From Pseudoalteromonas apostichopi (GTDB lineage: Bacteria > Pseudomonadota > Gammaproteobacteria > Enterobacterales > Alteromonadaceae): a stretch of 64,000 nucleotides of DNA. Below the pieces are notes generated by a model. The model saw nothing but the letters and a program-made list of their open reading frames with translations. It was not told the DNA's origin and made no database searches. The translations under genes and the position numbers were made by a program. The stretch spans positions 2,418,001-2,482,000 of the forward strand of contig NZ_AP028065.1 of assembly GCF_030297135.1 (NCBI RefSeq). The letters are read 5' to 3'. Below, one piece after another: positions 44,218-53,228 of the stretch. Numbering within the stretch: the first letter of the stretch is position 1; every line of letters begins with the position of its first letter.

Positions 44218-44285
44218 AGCTATCAGCTATCAGCTATCAGCCGAGTGATCGCCTATCGCCTAGTACCCAGAACCTAGGACCCAGA
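44218..44285. repeat. Three side-by-side heptad repeat tracts
   Basis: Tract 1 is three exact AGCTATC units at 44218-44238. Tract 2 is CGCCTAT-CGCCTAG at 44250-44263. Tract 3 is ACCCAGA-ACCTAGG-ACCCAGA at 44265-44285. All three have a 7-base period. They lie between the tRNA terminator and the next gene. Tract 1 shares its unit with 30670-30707. The remaining 250 bases of this gap (44286-44535) are AT-rich, with a TATAAT at 44461 but no convincing -35. Confidence 0.85.
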
Positions 44286-44535
44286 GCTTATAACTCAAAT
44301 TTAAGTACCAACTCCACCACTATTAAAGCAACTTTTGTTCTATTTATAACCGACCAAGTTCAAACTATGTTTGATCTACAAATAACCATGAAAAATGTGT
44401 GCTTATTTGCTTGGAAAGTAACCGTTTAAGACTAGAGTACGATGGTGTTTGCATGCGTCTTATAATACAATTTGTTTTCTAAACTATAAGTGAGGTCAAT
44501 CACTTAGTGCATAATATCGGGTAAGGTAACTTAGC

Positions 44536-46707
44536 GTGGGTACATACGACTTAAAGCGTATAGTTGAAAGTATTTCAAATTTAAAAAGTGAAAACTTTTA
44601 TAATGCAATATGCCTGTCTTTATCGGAAGTGCTTGGTGCTTCTCATGTTTTTTTAGCTCAAGTTGATGAGTCGACTTTGCATGCGACAACCATCGCTTTG
44701 GCTGAGCATGACGAAATTGTAGAAAACATCAGCTACGATATCCGCTGTACGCCATGCAACGATGTAAGGTGTGGCAGTATCTCAAGTTACAGCTCTGGAG
44801 TTCAGCAGCTATTCCCTAACGATCAGTTACTTGTTGATATGGGCATAGAAGCCTATGTGGGTGTGCCTTTACAAAGTATATCTGGCAAAACAGATACTAT
44901 TCTTGTCGCACTATTTCAGCATGAAATAAACGATGCGATGCAAATAGAGTCTTTCTTCTCGTTATTTACAGGTCTTATTCAGCGAGAAATCGAAAAAGAC
45001 CGCTTTATTGCTAAACTTGATTTTGCAAATCAACTTATCGAGCAAAGCCACGAAGCGATTTTTATTTGCGACCATAATGTACATATTACTTATGCAAATA
45101 CGGCATTTACTGAAATGACCGGTTACTCGCTGAGTGAAGTATTAGGGCAAAACCCAAAAATTTTAAGCTCAAACAAGTATGATCCACATTTTTACAAAGC
45201 GATGTGGCATCAAATTAATACAGAGGGTAAGTGGTCTGGTGAAATAACGAATAAAACCAAACAAGGTAAGCTGTATACGCAATTTTTATCTATTACCAAA
45301 ATGCAAAATAATGGTGAAGATTGCTATGTTGCGTTTATTTTGGATATCACCGAGAAAAAAGAAGCTGAACAGAAAATCTATTTTCACGCAAACCATGACC
45401 AACTCACCGGTTTAACCAATCGTTTTTACTTTAAAGAGTATTTATGCAAGCTAATATCGTCTTTGTCTTACCAAGATGATGCGAATACTAACTTAGCAGT
45501 GATCTACTTCGATGTTGATAAGTTTCAAGACATCAACACAGTCTACGGCTTAACGTTTGGTGATAAGGTACTATGCGAGCTGTCAAAACGGCTTAATGGC
45601 AGTTTTAAAGAGTGTGCTTTTTCGCGTATTGATGGTGATAGCTTTGCCATCTTACAAACTTATCAGCACGTTAGTGAACTTGAGCATGTTTGCAAACAAA
45701 TTACCGCGTTACTTGTTGAACCTTTTTCGATTGGTGGAATTAGTCAGCAGGTTTCAGTTACGCTGGGAATGAGTCAATTTGAGCAAACTGAAACGGCTAC
45801 TTCAAATTATAAAATTGAAAAGGTTGCCCGTCGTTTAATACGCCAAGCTGAACTTGCCACCTTAAATGCCAAGCAAACAGGTGATGAGTACCTGTTTTTC
45901 TGTAAAGAGATGGATAACAAGGTCAAAAAACACAATTTGTTAGTAGAACAGCTTACCCAAGCTGTGAAAAACAATGATATTGAAGTGTATTTTCAACCTA
46001 TTATCGATATTGAAAATAACACAGTTGCTAAATTCGAAAGTTTAGTACGCTGGAATAATCAAGGCCAATGGCTATCACCTGCTGAGTTTATTCCTTTGGC
46101 TGAAGAGTCTCGGGTGATTATTCCACTCGGTGAACTCGTGTTGACTAAAACTTGTCAGCAAGTAAAAGAGTTAGAAGCAAAAGGTTATGAAAACGTTGTT
46201 TTTAACGTAAACCGTTCTTTATTTGAGTTTACTGAGTATAACCCTGAGCGTAATACATGGCTTGAGGTTATTAAAAGCCAAGGGGTTAAACCATCCCAAA
46301 TTTCATTTGAATTAACCGAAAGTGTTTTAGCTCCAGAAAACACCAATCATCTAGATGTGTTAAGGCAGTTGAAGCAAGCAGGGTGTTTAATTTCATTAGA
46401 TGATTTTGGTACGGGTTATTCGTCTCTTAGCTACTTACGCCGTTTTCCTGTCGATGTACTTAAGCTAGATAAGTCTTTTATAGACGAAGTACATGTTGAT
46501 TCAGGTGACGAAGCGCTGGTCAAATCAATTATTCAAATGAGTCGTGTTCTGGGTATTAAAGTTGTTGCTGAAGGGGTTGAAGAACGCGAACAATTGGCTG
46601 TACTAACAGAAGCTGGCTGTGACTATATCCAAGGCTATTACTTTTCAAAGCCATTGCCAGCAAGCGATATACTGCCATTTTTAACGCAATTTCCTCGAGC
46701 GCAGTAG
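44536..46707 (+). CDS. GAF-like/PAS/GGDEF/EAL protein, GGDEF degenerate, GTG start
   Basis: This is a cytoplasmic c-di-GMP signalling protein of 723 residues with no membrane segment. Residues 1-150 resemble a GAF sensor. Residues 168-280 are a PAS domain (ANTAFTEMTGYSLSEVLGQNP). GGDEF (285-450) has DGDSF near 365 in place of GGDEF, so cyclase activity is unlikely. The EAL domain (470-715) keeps its catalytic set: ESLVRW near 501, FNVNRS, ELTES, LDDFGTGYSSLSYL, KLDKSF, VAEGVE and QGYYFSKP. I infer an active phosphodiesterase. The GTG start gives MGTYDLKRIVES. Confidence 0.9.
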   Translation: MGTYDLKRIVESISNLKSENFYNAICLSLSEVLGASHVFLAQVDESTLHATTIALAEHDEIVENISYDIRCTPCNDVRCGSISSYSSGVQQLFPNDQLLVDMGIEAYVGVPLQSISGKTDTILVALFQHEINDAMQIESFFSLFTGLIQREIEKDRFIAKLDFANQLIEQSHEAIFICDHNVHITYANTAFTEMTGYSLSEVLGQNPKILSSNKYDPHFYKAMWHQINTEGKWSGEITNKTKQGKLYTQFLSITKMQNNGEDCYVAFILDITEKKEAEQKIYFHANHDQLTGLTNRFYFKEYLCKLISSLSYQDDANTNLAVIYFDVDKFQDINTVYGLTFGDKVLCELSKRLNGSFKECAFSRIDGDSFAILQTYQHVSELEHVCKQITALLVEPFSIGGISQQVSVTLGMSQFEQTETATSNYKIEKVARRLIRQAELATLNAKQTGDEYLFFCKEMDNKVKKHNLLVEQLTQAVKNNDIEVYFQPIIDIENNTVAKFESLVRWNNQGQWLSPAEFIPLAEESRVIIPLGELVLTKTCQQVKELEAKGYENVVFNVNRSLFEFTEYNPERNTWLEVIKSQGVKPSQISFELTESVLAPENTNHLDVLRQLKQAGCLISLDDFGTGYSSLSYLRRFPVDVLKLDKSFIDEVHVDSGDEALVKSIIQMSRVLGIKVVAEGVEEREQLAVLTEAGCDYIQGYYFSKPLPASDILPFLTQFPRAQ

Positions 46708-46754
46708 GTAATTACGGTATGATTTTGATATCAACCTGCTAGTAAAAGCTTACT

Positions 46755-47768
46755 ATGTCAAAATCAACTGCGAAACAAAATATAAAGACGATAGTTTCAG
46801 CTATTAAGGCTGAAGAGCAGTCGCTAAGATCGCTTTATCCTATACTTAATCAGCAAAATACAATTGCTATGGCTATTCTACTCGTGTCGTTATGTTCACT
46901 ATTCGGCGTTGCGACACTCTATTATTTAGCTATTATTCCTGCATGGCTGTGTATCATTTTGGCTGCTTTTATTACCTCGATATCGCATGAACTTGAACAT
47001 GATCTGATCCATAAGCAGTATTTTAGTAATCGTCCTTTTACACATAACCTGATGATGCTAACCGTGTGGTTAATGCGGCCAAATACGGTTAACCCTTGGT
47101 ATCGCAGAAAAATTCACTTACATCACCATAAAGTATCCGGCACCTCTCAAGATTTAGAGGAGCGCTTAGTGGGCAATGGCATAAAATCCCCATTTTTGAG
47201 GGTGTTGGTTATCACTGATGGCTTGCTAGGTTTATTAATTAATACCAAGCGATTTAATAAAGAAATTAGTGGCTTTAAGTTTTTACGAGTTTTTAATGCT
47301 GGCTTTCCTGTTGCAACAGCGTATTTTGCGACTCTTTATGGGTTAATTGCTTACTATGCTCTGCAATTTGTGCAGCCATTTACATTACCCGCTTGGGGAG
47401 TAGAGTTACTTACTGGGGCTGAATTCTTAATGGTGGTACTTATCGTGCCTAATATCATTCGCTCAACGTCTCTTAACTTGGTGACATCTTCAATGCATTA
47501 TTATGGTGGTGTAAATAATTTGCTAGAGCAAACGCATGTGATCACCAGTCGCTGGTTTTTACCGTTTCAATTATTTTGTTTTGATTTTGGTCGCACACAC
47601 ACAATCCACCATTTTGTACCGAATCAGCCCTTTTACATTAGGCAATTGATCAGCAAAAAAATACATCCTATTATGGCCCAGCATGGGGTACGTTTTAATG
47701 ACTTACAAAGCTTAAAACATGCAAATCACTACCCTGTAAAAGAGCAGTCATCTCAACAAGGAATTTAA
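46755..47768 (+). CDS. Fatty acid desaturase family membrane protein
   Basis: This 337-residue integral membrane di-iron enzyme family introduces double bonds or hydroxyl groups into lipids. Three histidine boxes are present: HELEHDLIH near residue 77, HLHHHK near 122 and HTIHHF near 285. Two pairs of hydrophobic helices surround them, including residues about 37-75 and 180-210. The third box is the usual HxxHH type. The substrate is unknown. It begins 47 bases after the GGDEF/EAL gene and ends 1 base before the GFA gene. Confidence 0.83.
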   Translation: MSKSTAKQNIKTIVSAIKAEEQSLRSLYPILNQQNTIAMAILLVSLCSLFGVATLYYLAIIPAWLCIILAAFITSISHELEHDLIHKQYFSNRPFTHNLMMLTVWLMRPNTVNPWYRRKIHLHHHKVSGTSQDLEERLVGNGIKSPFLRVLVITDGLLGLLINTKRFNKEISGFKFLRVFNAGFPVATAYFATLYGLIAYYALQFVQPFTLPAWGVELLTGAEFLMVVLIVPNIIRSTSLNLVTSSMHYYGGVNNLLEQTHVITSRWFLPFQLFCFDFGRTHTIHHFVPNQPFYIRQLISKKIHPIMAQHGVRFNDLQSLKHANHYPVKEQSSQQGI

Positions 47769-47769
47769 T

Positions 47770-48180
47770 ATGAAGGTAACAGGTCGTTGTCATTGTGGTG
47801 AGGTAACTTACAATGCAGAAGTTGATGAAAATAAAGTGATTAACTGTCACTGTACAGATTGCCAAATTATCTCGGGTGCGCCTTTTCGCACTGTTGTGGT
47901 GTCTGTGCCAGATGGGGTTACCTTTACAGGTGCTGAGCCAAAAGAATATATAAAAATAGCCGAAAGTGGTAATCAGCGTGCGCAAGGCTTTTGTGGTAAC
48001 TGTGGTACAGCCTTGTACGCGACTTCTGTAGGTGCAGGTGAGCGTATTTATGGCTTACGTATTGGCGCTGTAGAGCAAGCTGATGAGCTTATCCCTAAAG
48101 CGCATATTTGGTATCGCTCACATAAGCCTTGGCTCGATAACCTAAGTGATATGAGTATCTTTGAAACCGCACCTAATTAG
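47770..48180 (+). CDS. GFA-fold (CENP-V/GFA) zinc-binding protein
   Basis: The GFA family takes its name from a glutathione-dependent formaldehyde-activating enzyme, although most members have no proven activity. At 136 residues it has the compact zinc-binding fold. Cysteines occur at C7 and C9 (RCHCGEVTY), C26, C28 and C31 (CHCTDC) and a CGNC pair near 74-78 (GFCGNCGTAL). It follows the desaturase stop by one base and overlaps the convergent MFS gene by 8 bases. Confidence 0.87.
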   Translation: MKVTGRCHCGEVTYNAEVDENKVINCHCTDCQIISGAPFRTVVVSVPDGVTFTGAEPKEYIKIAESGNQRAQGFCGNCGTALYATSVGAGERIYGLRIGAVEQADELIPKAHIWYRSHKPWLDNLSDMSIFETAPN

Positions 48181-49411
48181 CTGCCCCTTTTTGTTGTTGG
48201 CCGATAGTTAGATTTCGGCCACTTAAATAACCAAACAAAGCACACAGTAGACTTGATGCAATACACAGCCAAAGTGCTCCTTCCCAATTATTAAAATAAC
48301 TATGTAAGGCACCCGCAATAATAGGGCCGGTTGCAGCCAATAAATATCCGATACATTGTGCCATGCCCGACAAAGCTGCGGCTTGCATTGAGTCTTGAGT
48401 TCGCAGGCTTACGAATGATAAACCTAGAATAAAACATGCGCCTGAACAAAAACCTAGAGTGATTGACCAAAACATCGCGAAACTAGGTGCAACTAATAAC
48501 CCAAGTGAACAAAGCGCCCCAAGTAACGCAAGGCTTAAAGTTAAAATACGTTGATCTTTTAATTTGGCAAGTAGCGGAATAAGCACAATCCCTGGCAGGG
48601 CGGAGGCAACTTGAAAGGCGCCTTGTAAAGCACCAGCATGCTGCGCACTATGACCACCCTCTATTAAAATACTGGGCAGCCAACCTAGCATGATATAAGT
48701 GAAAAATGAGTTAAAGCCGAGCAGTGAAGTGATTTGCCAAGCAAGTGCTGAGTGCCAAATTTTGCTTTGTGTACTACTTGGCACAGATGATTTTTTTGGC
48801 ATGGTATGTTGCTTAAGTTGTGGTAACCACACAACAGTAGCCAGTACAACTAATAGGGCATAACTGGCGAGGGCTAATTGCCAGCCAAGTTCTTTATATT
48901 CTGCCAGCGGAATGATTATTGCTGAATAACTTCCGCCAAATATCCCCATTGCCAAAACATAACTAGACGTCATAACAGCCACTTTATGGGGAAAGTCCCG
49001 TTTTATCAGGCTTGGCAATAACACATTACCAATCGCGATACCGACGCCAATCACTGCAGTACCAATAAATAACACTGTGGCTGAGTCAATAACGCGAGAT
49101 ACGACTCCTACGCCTATAAGCACAAGGGCAATGAACAGCGATACTTCAAGACCGCACTTTTTAGCAAGGCTCGCCGCCATGGGGGAGGCAATAGCAAACG
49201 CGATTAAAGGTAAAGTAGTCAACATACCGGCTTGTGATGCACTTAACTGAAATTGTTCAATGATTTGTTCAAGTACAGGTGCGATCCCAGTGATAGGAGC
49301 ACGTAAACTGGCTGCAATTAGAAAAATGCCCAGTACTAATAGAAGGTTACGAATTACGTTTTGAGAAGATGACACGCTGTTTGGAAAGATAGCTATAGGT
49401 ACTTTTATCAT
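48173..49411 (-). CDS. MFS transporter, CynX/NimT-like
   Basis: This is a 412-residue major facilitator with about twelve membrane segments. The CynX/NimT subgroup signature LRAPITGIAPVLEQI lies near residue 40. Related members are linked to cyanate or nitroimidazole phenotypes, but the substrate here is unknown. It stands alone. The downstream end overlaps the GFA gene on the other strand by 8 bases. Confidence 0.82.
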   Translation of the reverse strand: MIKVPIAIFPNSVSSSQNVIRNLLLVLGIFLIAASLRAPITGIAPVLEQIIEQFQLSASQAGMLTTLPLIAFAIASPMAASLAKKCGLEVSLFIALVLIGVGVVSRVIDSATVLFIGTAVIGVGIAIGNVLLPSLIKRDFPHKVAVMTSSYVLAMGIFGGSYSAIIIPLAEYKELGWQLALASYALLVVLATVVWLPQLKQHTMPKKSSVPSSTQSKIWHSALAWQITSLLGFNSFFTYIMLGWLPSILIEGGHSAQHAGALQGAFQVASALPGIVLIPLLAKLKDQRILTLSLALLGALCSLGLLVAPSFAMFWSITLGFCSGACFILGLSFVSLRTQDSMQAAALSGMAQCIGYLLAATGPIIAGALHSYFNNWEGALWLCIASSLLCALFGYLSGRNLTIGQQQKGAAN

Positions 49412-49470
49412 ACCAAAACACTAAACAGCGTGGGTGAACTATGAGATAGCTCACCAAATAAAACGGTTAC

Positions 49471-51528
49471 TTAAAACTGATAGCTTGCTGATATCATGGC
49501 GTTGCGCGGTCTACCCGGAAAGTAGCGGTCGCCACTAAATGTGGTGTAGTCTGCGCGCTCAGCATAGTGCTCGTCGGTTAAATTGTTTATTCGTGCAGTA
49601 AGGGTAAAGTTAGGTGTTAGCTGCCATGCTGCTCTTAAGTTAACTAATGAGTGGCCTTCGTAACTATGCTGGTTTTCAGGATCAGTAAAGTAGCTGCTGG
49701 TGGTATGCAGCTCAAGTCCAACACGTGTTATATCGTTTGCTTGCCAAAGTAGCTGTAAGTTTGCAATGTTACGTGGTGCAGTATCAATGAGATTGCCATT
49801 GATATTAACCCCACCGAGTAACTGATTATAACTATATGTGTGTTTGGCATGACTTGCGGCTATTTGCATCGATAAGCTTGGTGTAATGGCATAGGCTAAT
49901 TCAAGCTCAACACCACGATGCTGGGTTTGGCCGTCGTTGACATAATAAAAATCACTGTCGCGGAAAATGGTGTTCTTTTTATTCATTGCATAAATGCTAA
50001 ATACATAATGCAGTTGTGCTTGTTGACCTTTTAAACCAAGCTCGAGGTTTTTAGCTATTTCAGAGTTAAGATCTGCAACATTTTGTTCGCGTTGTAATTG
50101 ATAAAGCTCTGCCGCTTGCGGTGCTCGATACCCTTCTGAAGCATTGGCGTAGATAAACTGGTTATCAGCATATTGATAGCTTAAACCAAGCTTTGGCGAG
50201 AAGTTAGTAAAGCTATTTACGCTACTTTCTGGTCGAGAATAACGGCACCCGCCCATTGCGCATGCTGTGCCATCTTCTTTTGTACGACCAGCCAACATAT
50301 GGTTAGTGTAGTCATAGCGCATACGCTCGTATCGACCACCAAGGCTGATGAGTAAGTCATCAAGCTGCCAATCAAGGTTAACAAATGGTGCTAATAGGGT
50401 GCTAGTTACTTGATAATCGTAATGTTTACCTTGAGGTACGGTGGCGACTAAAAACGCTGAGCCTCGAGTGGGGCTGTCTTGATATTGTAAAAAATCAGCA
50501 TCTGTCAGCTCACCATCAAAACCAACTGTTAAGAGGCTTGCACCAGTTAACTTATGCTGCCAGCTTGATTGAAGGCCAACACCTTGCTGAGCATTTTCTT
50601 CAAGGGGAGTACCCGGTAAAAAATGCTTAAAGAAGGTCATGTTTTGGTCGCGGATATAAGGCGTTAGGGTAAAGTTGTTAGCCTCATCTTGTGTCCAATT
50701 TAGTTTTGACCAAATACGTAAAGAACGCGCTTTACGAAACGCATCTGGATCAAAATTAGACTGTGCTATTTGCTCGTCTTTATAACTTTCAAAGCCTTCT
50801 ATGTAGCCTGCAGTTTGTTGATCTAAGTGAGTGTAGGTTAGGCCTGTACTTACACTTAGTTTTTCGCCATCAAAACGGTGACGCAGTGATAGCTTTTCTT
50901 GGTCAACACTTTCGTCATCACGGTAACCCGTATCTCTGGTGATCGTGGCATTAATGCCTAAACCTTGCTGGCCAAAATCACGGCCAGTGCCCAGTTTGTA
51001 GCGGGTGTAGCCAAACGATCCGTAATCAAAACCAAGTTGGTTGTGGTCATAGGTTGTATCTGGGGTGATCACGTTGACTACACCATGTACTGCGTTTGAA
51101 CCGTAAAGAGCAGAGCCCGGGCCTTTCAGTACTTCGATGCGTTCTGCCATTTCAGTGTGGGCTTCGAATAATTCATTGATGTTGCAAAAACCAGCTGCGC
51201 GAAGTGGAATACCATCTTCAGCGGTAAGTAAGCCGCCGCAGGCTCCTGCACCAGAAAGTACAGGCGAACGTAAAGCGGGTAAATACTCTTGGCCGTTACC
51301 GTGTTGAAGATTAGCACCAGCAACCTGTTTAAGGGCTTGTTCAATGTGAGTTGGAGCGATAAGCGCCAGTTGCTTTTGTGAAATACTGCTGACCACAACA
51401 GGCAATGGATCTGACAACACTTCGCTACGCGAGGCCGTAGTTGTAATATGTTCTAGTTCATTATTAGCAAAGGCTTGTTGATTAAATAATGAGGTGCTCA
51501 CAAGCACTGAGAGTATCGACAACTTCAT
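49471..51528 (-). CDS. TonB-dependent outer-membrane receptor
   Basis: This is a gated barrel for uptake of iron chelates, cobalamin or other scarce compounds. I start at the ATG at 51528 (MKLSILSVLVSTSLF), giving a signal peptide ending QAFA; the frame has 11 further codons upstream. A TonB-box-like ELEHITTTASR follows. The plug has ERIEVLKGPGSALYGSNAVHG near residue 125, and the barrel ends in an aromatic residue (SYQF). A Cys pair sits in the plug (GACGG and GFCN) and another in an extracellular loop (TACAMGGC). Substrate unresolved. Confidence 0.9.
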   Translation of the reverse strand: MKLSILSVLVSTSLFNQQAFANNELEHITTTASRSEVLSDPLPVVVSSISQKQLALIAPTHIEQALKQVAGANLQHGNGQEYLPALRSPVLSGAGACGGLLTAEDGIPLRAAGFCNINELFEAHTEMAERIEVLKGPGSALYGSNAVHGVVNVITPDTTYDHNQLGFDYGSFGYTRYKLGTGRDFGQQGLGINATITRDTGYRDDESVDQEKLSLRHRFDGEKLSVSTGLTYTHLDQQTAGYIEGFESYKDEQIAQSNFDPDAFRKARSLRIWSKLNWTQDEANNFTLTPYIRDQNMTFFKHFLPGTPLEENAQQGVGLQSSWQHKLTGASLLTVGFDGELTDADFLQYQDSPTRGSAFLVATVPQGKHYDYQVTSTLLAPFVNLDWQLDDLLISLGGRYERMRYDYTNHMLAGRTKEDGTACAMGGCRYSRPESSVNSFTNFSPKLGLSYQYADNQFIYANASEGYRAPQAAELYQLQREQNVADLNSEIAKNLELGLKGQQAQLHYVFSIYAMNKKNTIFRDSDFYYVNDGQTQHRGVELELAYAITPSLSMQIAASHAKHTYSYNQLLGGVNINGNLIDTAPRNIANLQLLWQANDITRVGLELHTTSSYFTDPENQHSYEGHSLVNLRAAWQLTPNFTLTARINNLTDEHYAERADYTTFSGDRYFPGRPRNAMISASYQF

Positions 51529-51616
51529 GAAAACCCTTTGGTTAGGTACAACAAAAACCAAAGGGTAACTGCTTTTTAGGATGGGTAAAAGCTTTCGCGA
51601 TTAATAACTTTGTCTG

Positions 51617-52429
51617 TCACGAACTACGGCGATGCACTGCAAAACCTGCCAGTACTGCAACTAACCAAAACAAGCTACTGCCGCCAGTACCATTTCTGTG
51701 CGTGACATTGGCTACTTTTTCTTCTTTTACGCGGGTTTTAAATTGCGCCAATTCAGCATCGAGATTTGTGATCATGTCATCAACGGCACCATTAAAGCTT
51801 GCCAGCGACTGCTCTTTTGCCATTTCATCTATGCCAATAGCTGTGCTGCGTTGCTCTGCTTTATGAATACCTGGAGCGCGAAACAGCATTTTTCGGCTTT
51901 TTACATCAAATACGGCGGTATCTACAAAGGTTTGTACTGAGTTTTCATTGCCCGGAATCACATATAAACCAACAATAGTTAGATATAAAAATGCAGCGTT
52001 ATTTTCTAAGCTTTGCGACACCTGGTCGTACGAAACAAGCGCCATAATATCCACATCATATAAACGAGATACTTGCTCTAATGCGGTAAACCCTTCGCCG
52101 CCTTTTAAATAAGTGCTTGGGATCACTTCAATGCGGTCTATGTAGTCATATTGCATAAACTGCTTTTTAACTTTGTTTAGCAGTGTCACTTCGTCACTAT
52201 GATGCAAGCCACCATTGTACTTGTTAGGGATAAAGGCAATCCCTACAGTGGCAGGTAAGTTCAAGGTTGGGATGGTCGCTTGATGGGCAGCTCTGTCTTG
52301 CTGATCTGGATAAAGGTACTCAACCAAAGAACTTGATTGCGTTTTTTGATTTCCATATTGACTCATCATGGCACTACAGCCCGTTAGTGCAGTAATGCTA
52401 ATGATCAAACACCATTTTAGTACAATCAT
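51617..52429 (-). CDS. Lipoprotein with a GlyGly-CTERM tail (rhombotarget lipoprotein type)
   Basis: The 270-residue protein has two sorting signals. The N-terminus is a lipobox (ALTGC, Cys18). The C-terminus reads GTGGSSLFWLVAVLAGFA then HRRSS: a Gly-Gly-Ser motif, a hydrophobic helix and a basic tail, which is the GlyGly-CTERM pattern recognised by rhombosortase. In such proteins the tail is cleaved and the protein is moved to the surface. Proteins with both signals are known as rhombotarget lipoproteins. The core is otherwise of unknown function. No rhombosortase gene is in the window. It lies 88 bases upstream of the TonB receptor start in the same direction. Confidence 0.8.
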   Translation of the reverse strand: MIVLKWCLIISITALTGCSAMMSQYGNQKTQSSSLVEYLYPDQQDRAAHQATIPTLNLPATVGIAFIPNKYNGGLHHSDEVTLLNKVKKQFMQYDYIDRIEVIPSTYLKGGEGFTALEQVSRLYDVDIMALVSYDQVSQSLENNAAFLYLTIVGLYVIPGNENSVQTFVDTAVFDVKSRKMLFRAPGIHKAEQRSTAIGIDEMAKEQSLASFNGAVDDMITNLDAELAQFKTRVKEEKVANVTHRNGTGGSSLFWLVAVLAGFAVHRRSS

Positions 52430-52579
52430 AAATTATCCTTATTATGTAGTGAAGAAGCGTTTGTTTGTGTTGGTAAATATATCGACAAACGATGCAAACG
52501 GAGCTGTAACTCAGACCCGGTTTTTCATAAATAGTGCCAAAGAAGTTTAAAGAAATGTAAAGATTGGCTTTCTAATGTG

Positions 52580-52608
52580 TTGATATGTAAATAGTTACGT
52601 TTTTAAAT
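52580..52608 (+). promoter_or_regulatory. Probable promoter of the first small secreted paralogue
   Basis: TTGATA at 52580 and TTAAAT at 52603 are spaced by 17 bases. The start codon at 52682 lies 73 bases beyond the -10, so the 5' leader would be about 65 bases long. The leader holds an ACGTTA repeat at 52639 and 52664. The match is moderate. Confidence 0.4.
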
Positions 52609-52681
52609 TGTAACCCTTCATCTATGATTCAGGCTAAAACGTTAGGCTTTTTACCAAGAGCAAACGTTAAGGGTCTCTATT

Positions 52682-53128
52682 ATGAATAAATTAATTACTA
52701 TCTCAGTTGCCGTTTTAGGTTTAAGTTTGATACCTATGGAAGCAAACGCGAAACATGATCGTGACCATGATAGATACGAACAAAAACACGAACGTAAAAA
52801 GCATAAAAAGCACCATAAACATAAGAAACACCACAAGCATTGTCATCATGACAAACATGATCGCTACTATGATCGATATGACCGCTACAGCTATCGTGAT
52901 TTGCCACCCGGTTTATACAAAAAAGTAGGGCATGGTGGTGGCTTACCACCAGGTTGGTATAAGCGTTATCATCATGGTGATATTCTTGACCGTGATATAT
53001 ATCGCCATGGTCGAGTGATTAAACGTCGTGACCGAAATGGCATTATTGCCATCGAAATCGACGATCGCCTGATTCATCTAGTACACGATACGCGAGAGAT
53101 TTTATCAATTGTCACTCGCCATCGTTAA
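52682..53128 (+). CDS. His/Lys-rich small secreted protein, CigR/RcnB-like
   Basis: The 148-residue precursor has a signal peptide ending EANA. A dense charged stretch follows (residues about 24-70) with about a dozen His and many Lys, Arg and Asp, and one Cys, which looks suited to binding metal. The C-terminal 70 residues carry the LPPGLYKK and LPPGWYKR pair and then GDILDRDIYRHGRVI. LPPG repeats of this kind are seen in CigR and RcnB-like periplasmic proteins, though the match is loose. A paralogue follows at 53229. A terminator separates the two. Confidence 0.72.
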   Translation: MNKLITISVAVLGLSLIPMEANAKHDRDHDRYEQKHERKKHKKHHKHKKHHKHCHHDKHDRYYDRYDRYSYRDLPPGLYKKVGHGGGLPPGWYKRYHHGDILDRDIYRHGRVIKRRDRNGIIAIEIDDRLIHLVHDTREILSIVTRHR

Positions 53129-53136
53129 TCCTGTCG

Positions 53137-53160
53137 AAAGCCGCTTAGCGGCTTTTTTTT
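53137..53160 (+). terminator. Terminator between the two paralogues
   Basis: An eight-pair stem (AAAGCCGC / GCGGCTTT) with loop TTA is followed by a T run. It stands nine bases after the stop of the first paralogue. Confidence 0.88.
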
Positions 53161-53228
53161 TGCTTGTTTCATATCCAGTTCAGAAAAACTTGCTACGCTT
53201 AACTGAAACTAATAGAAGGAACACTCGC

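Noticed and set aside
44218..44285. Possible CRISPR array
   Set aside because: The repeats are 7 bases, directly adjoining and with no spacers; no cas genes are present.
52734..52949. Minus-strand His-rich frame opposite the His-rich secreted protein
   Set aside because: It is a shadow of the low-complexity coding strand and lacks a start site.
53109..53228. Upstream extension of the second small paralogue
   Set aside because: It would begin inside the previous gene and read through the terminator; the ATG at 53229 gives a proper signal peptide.
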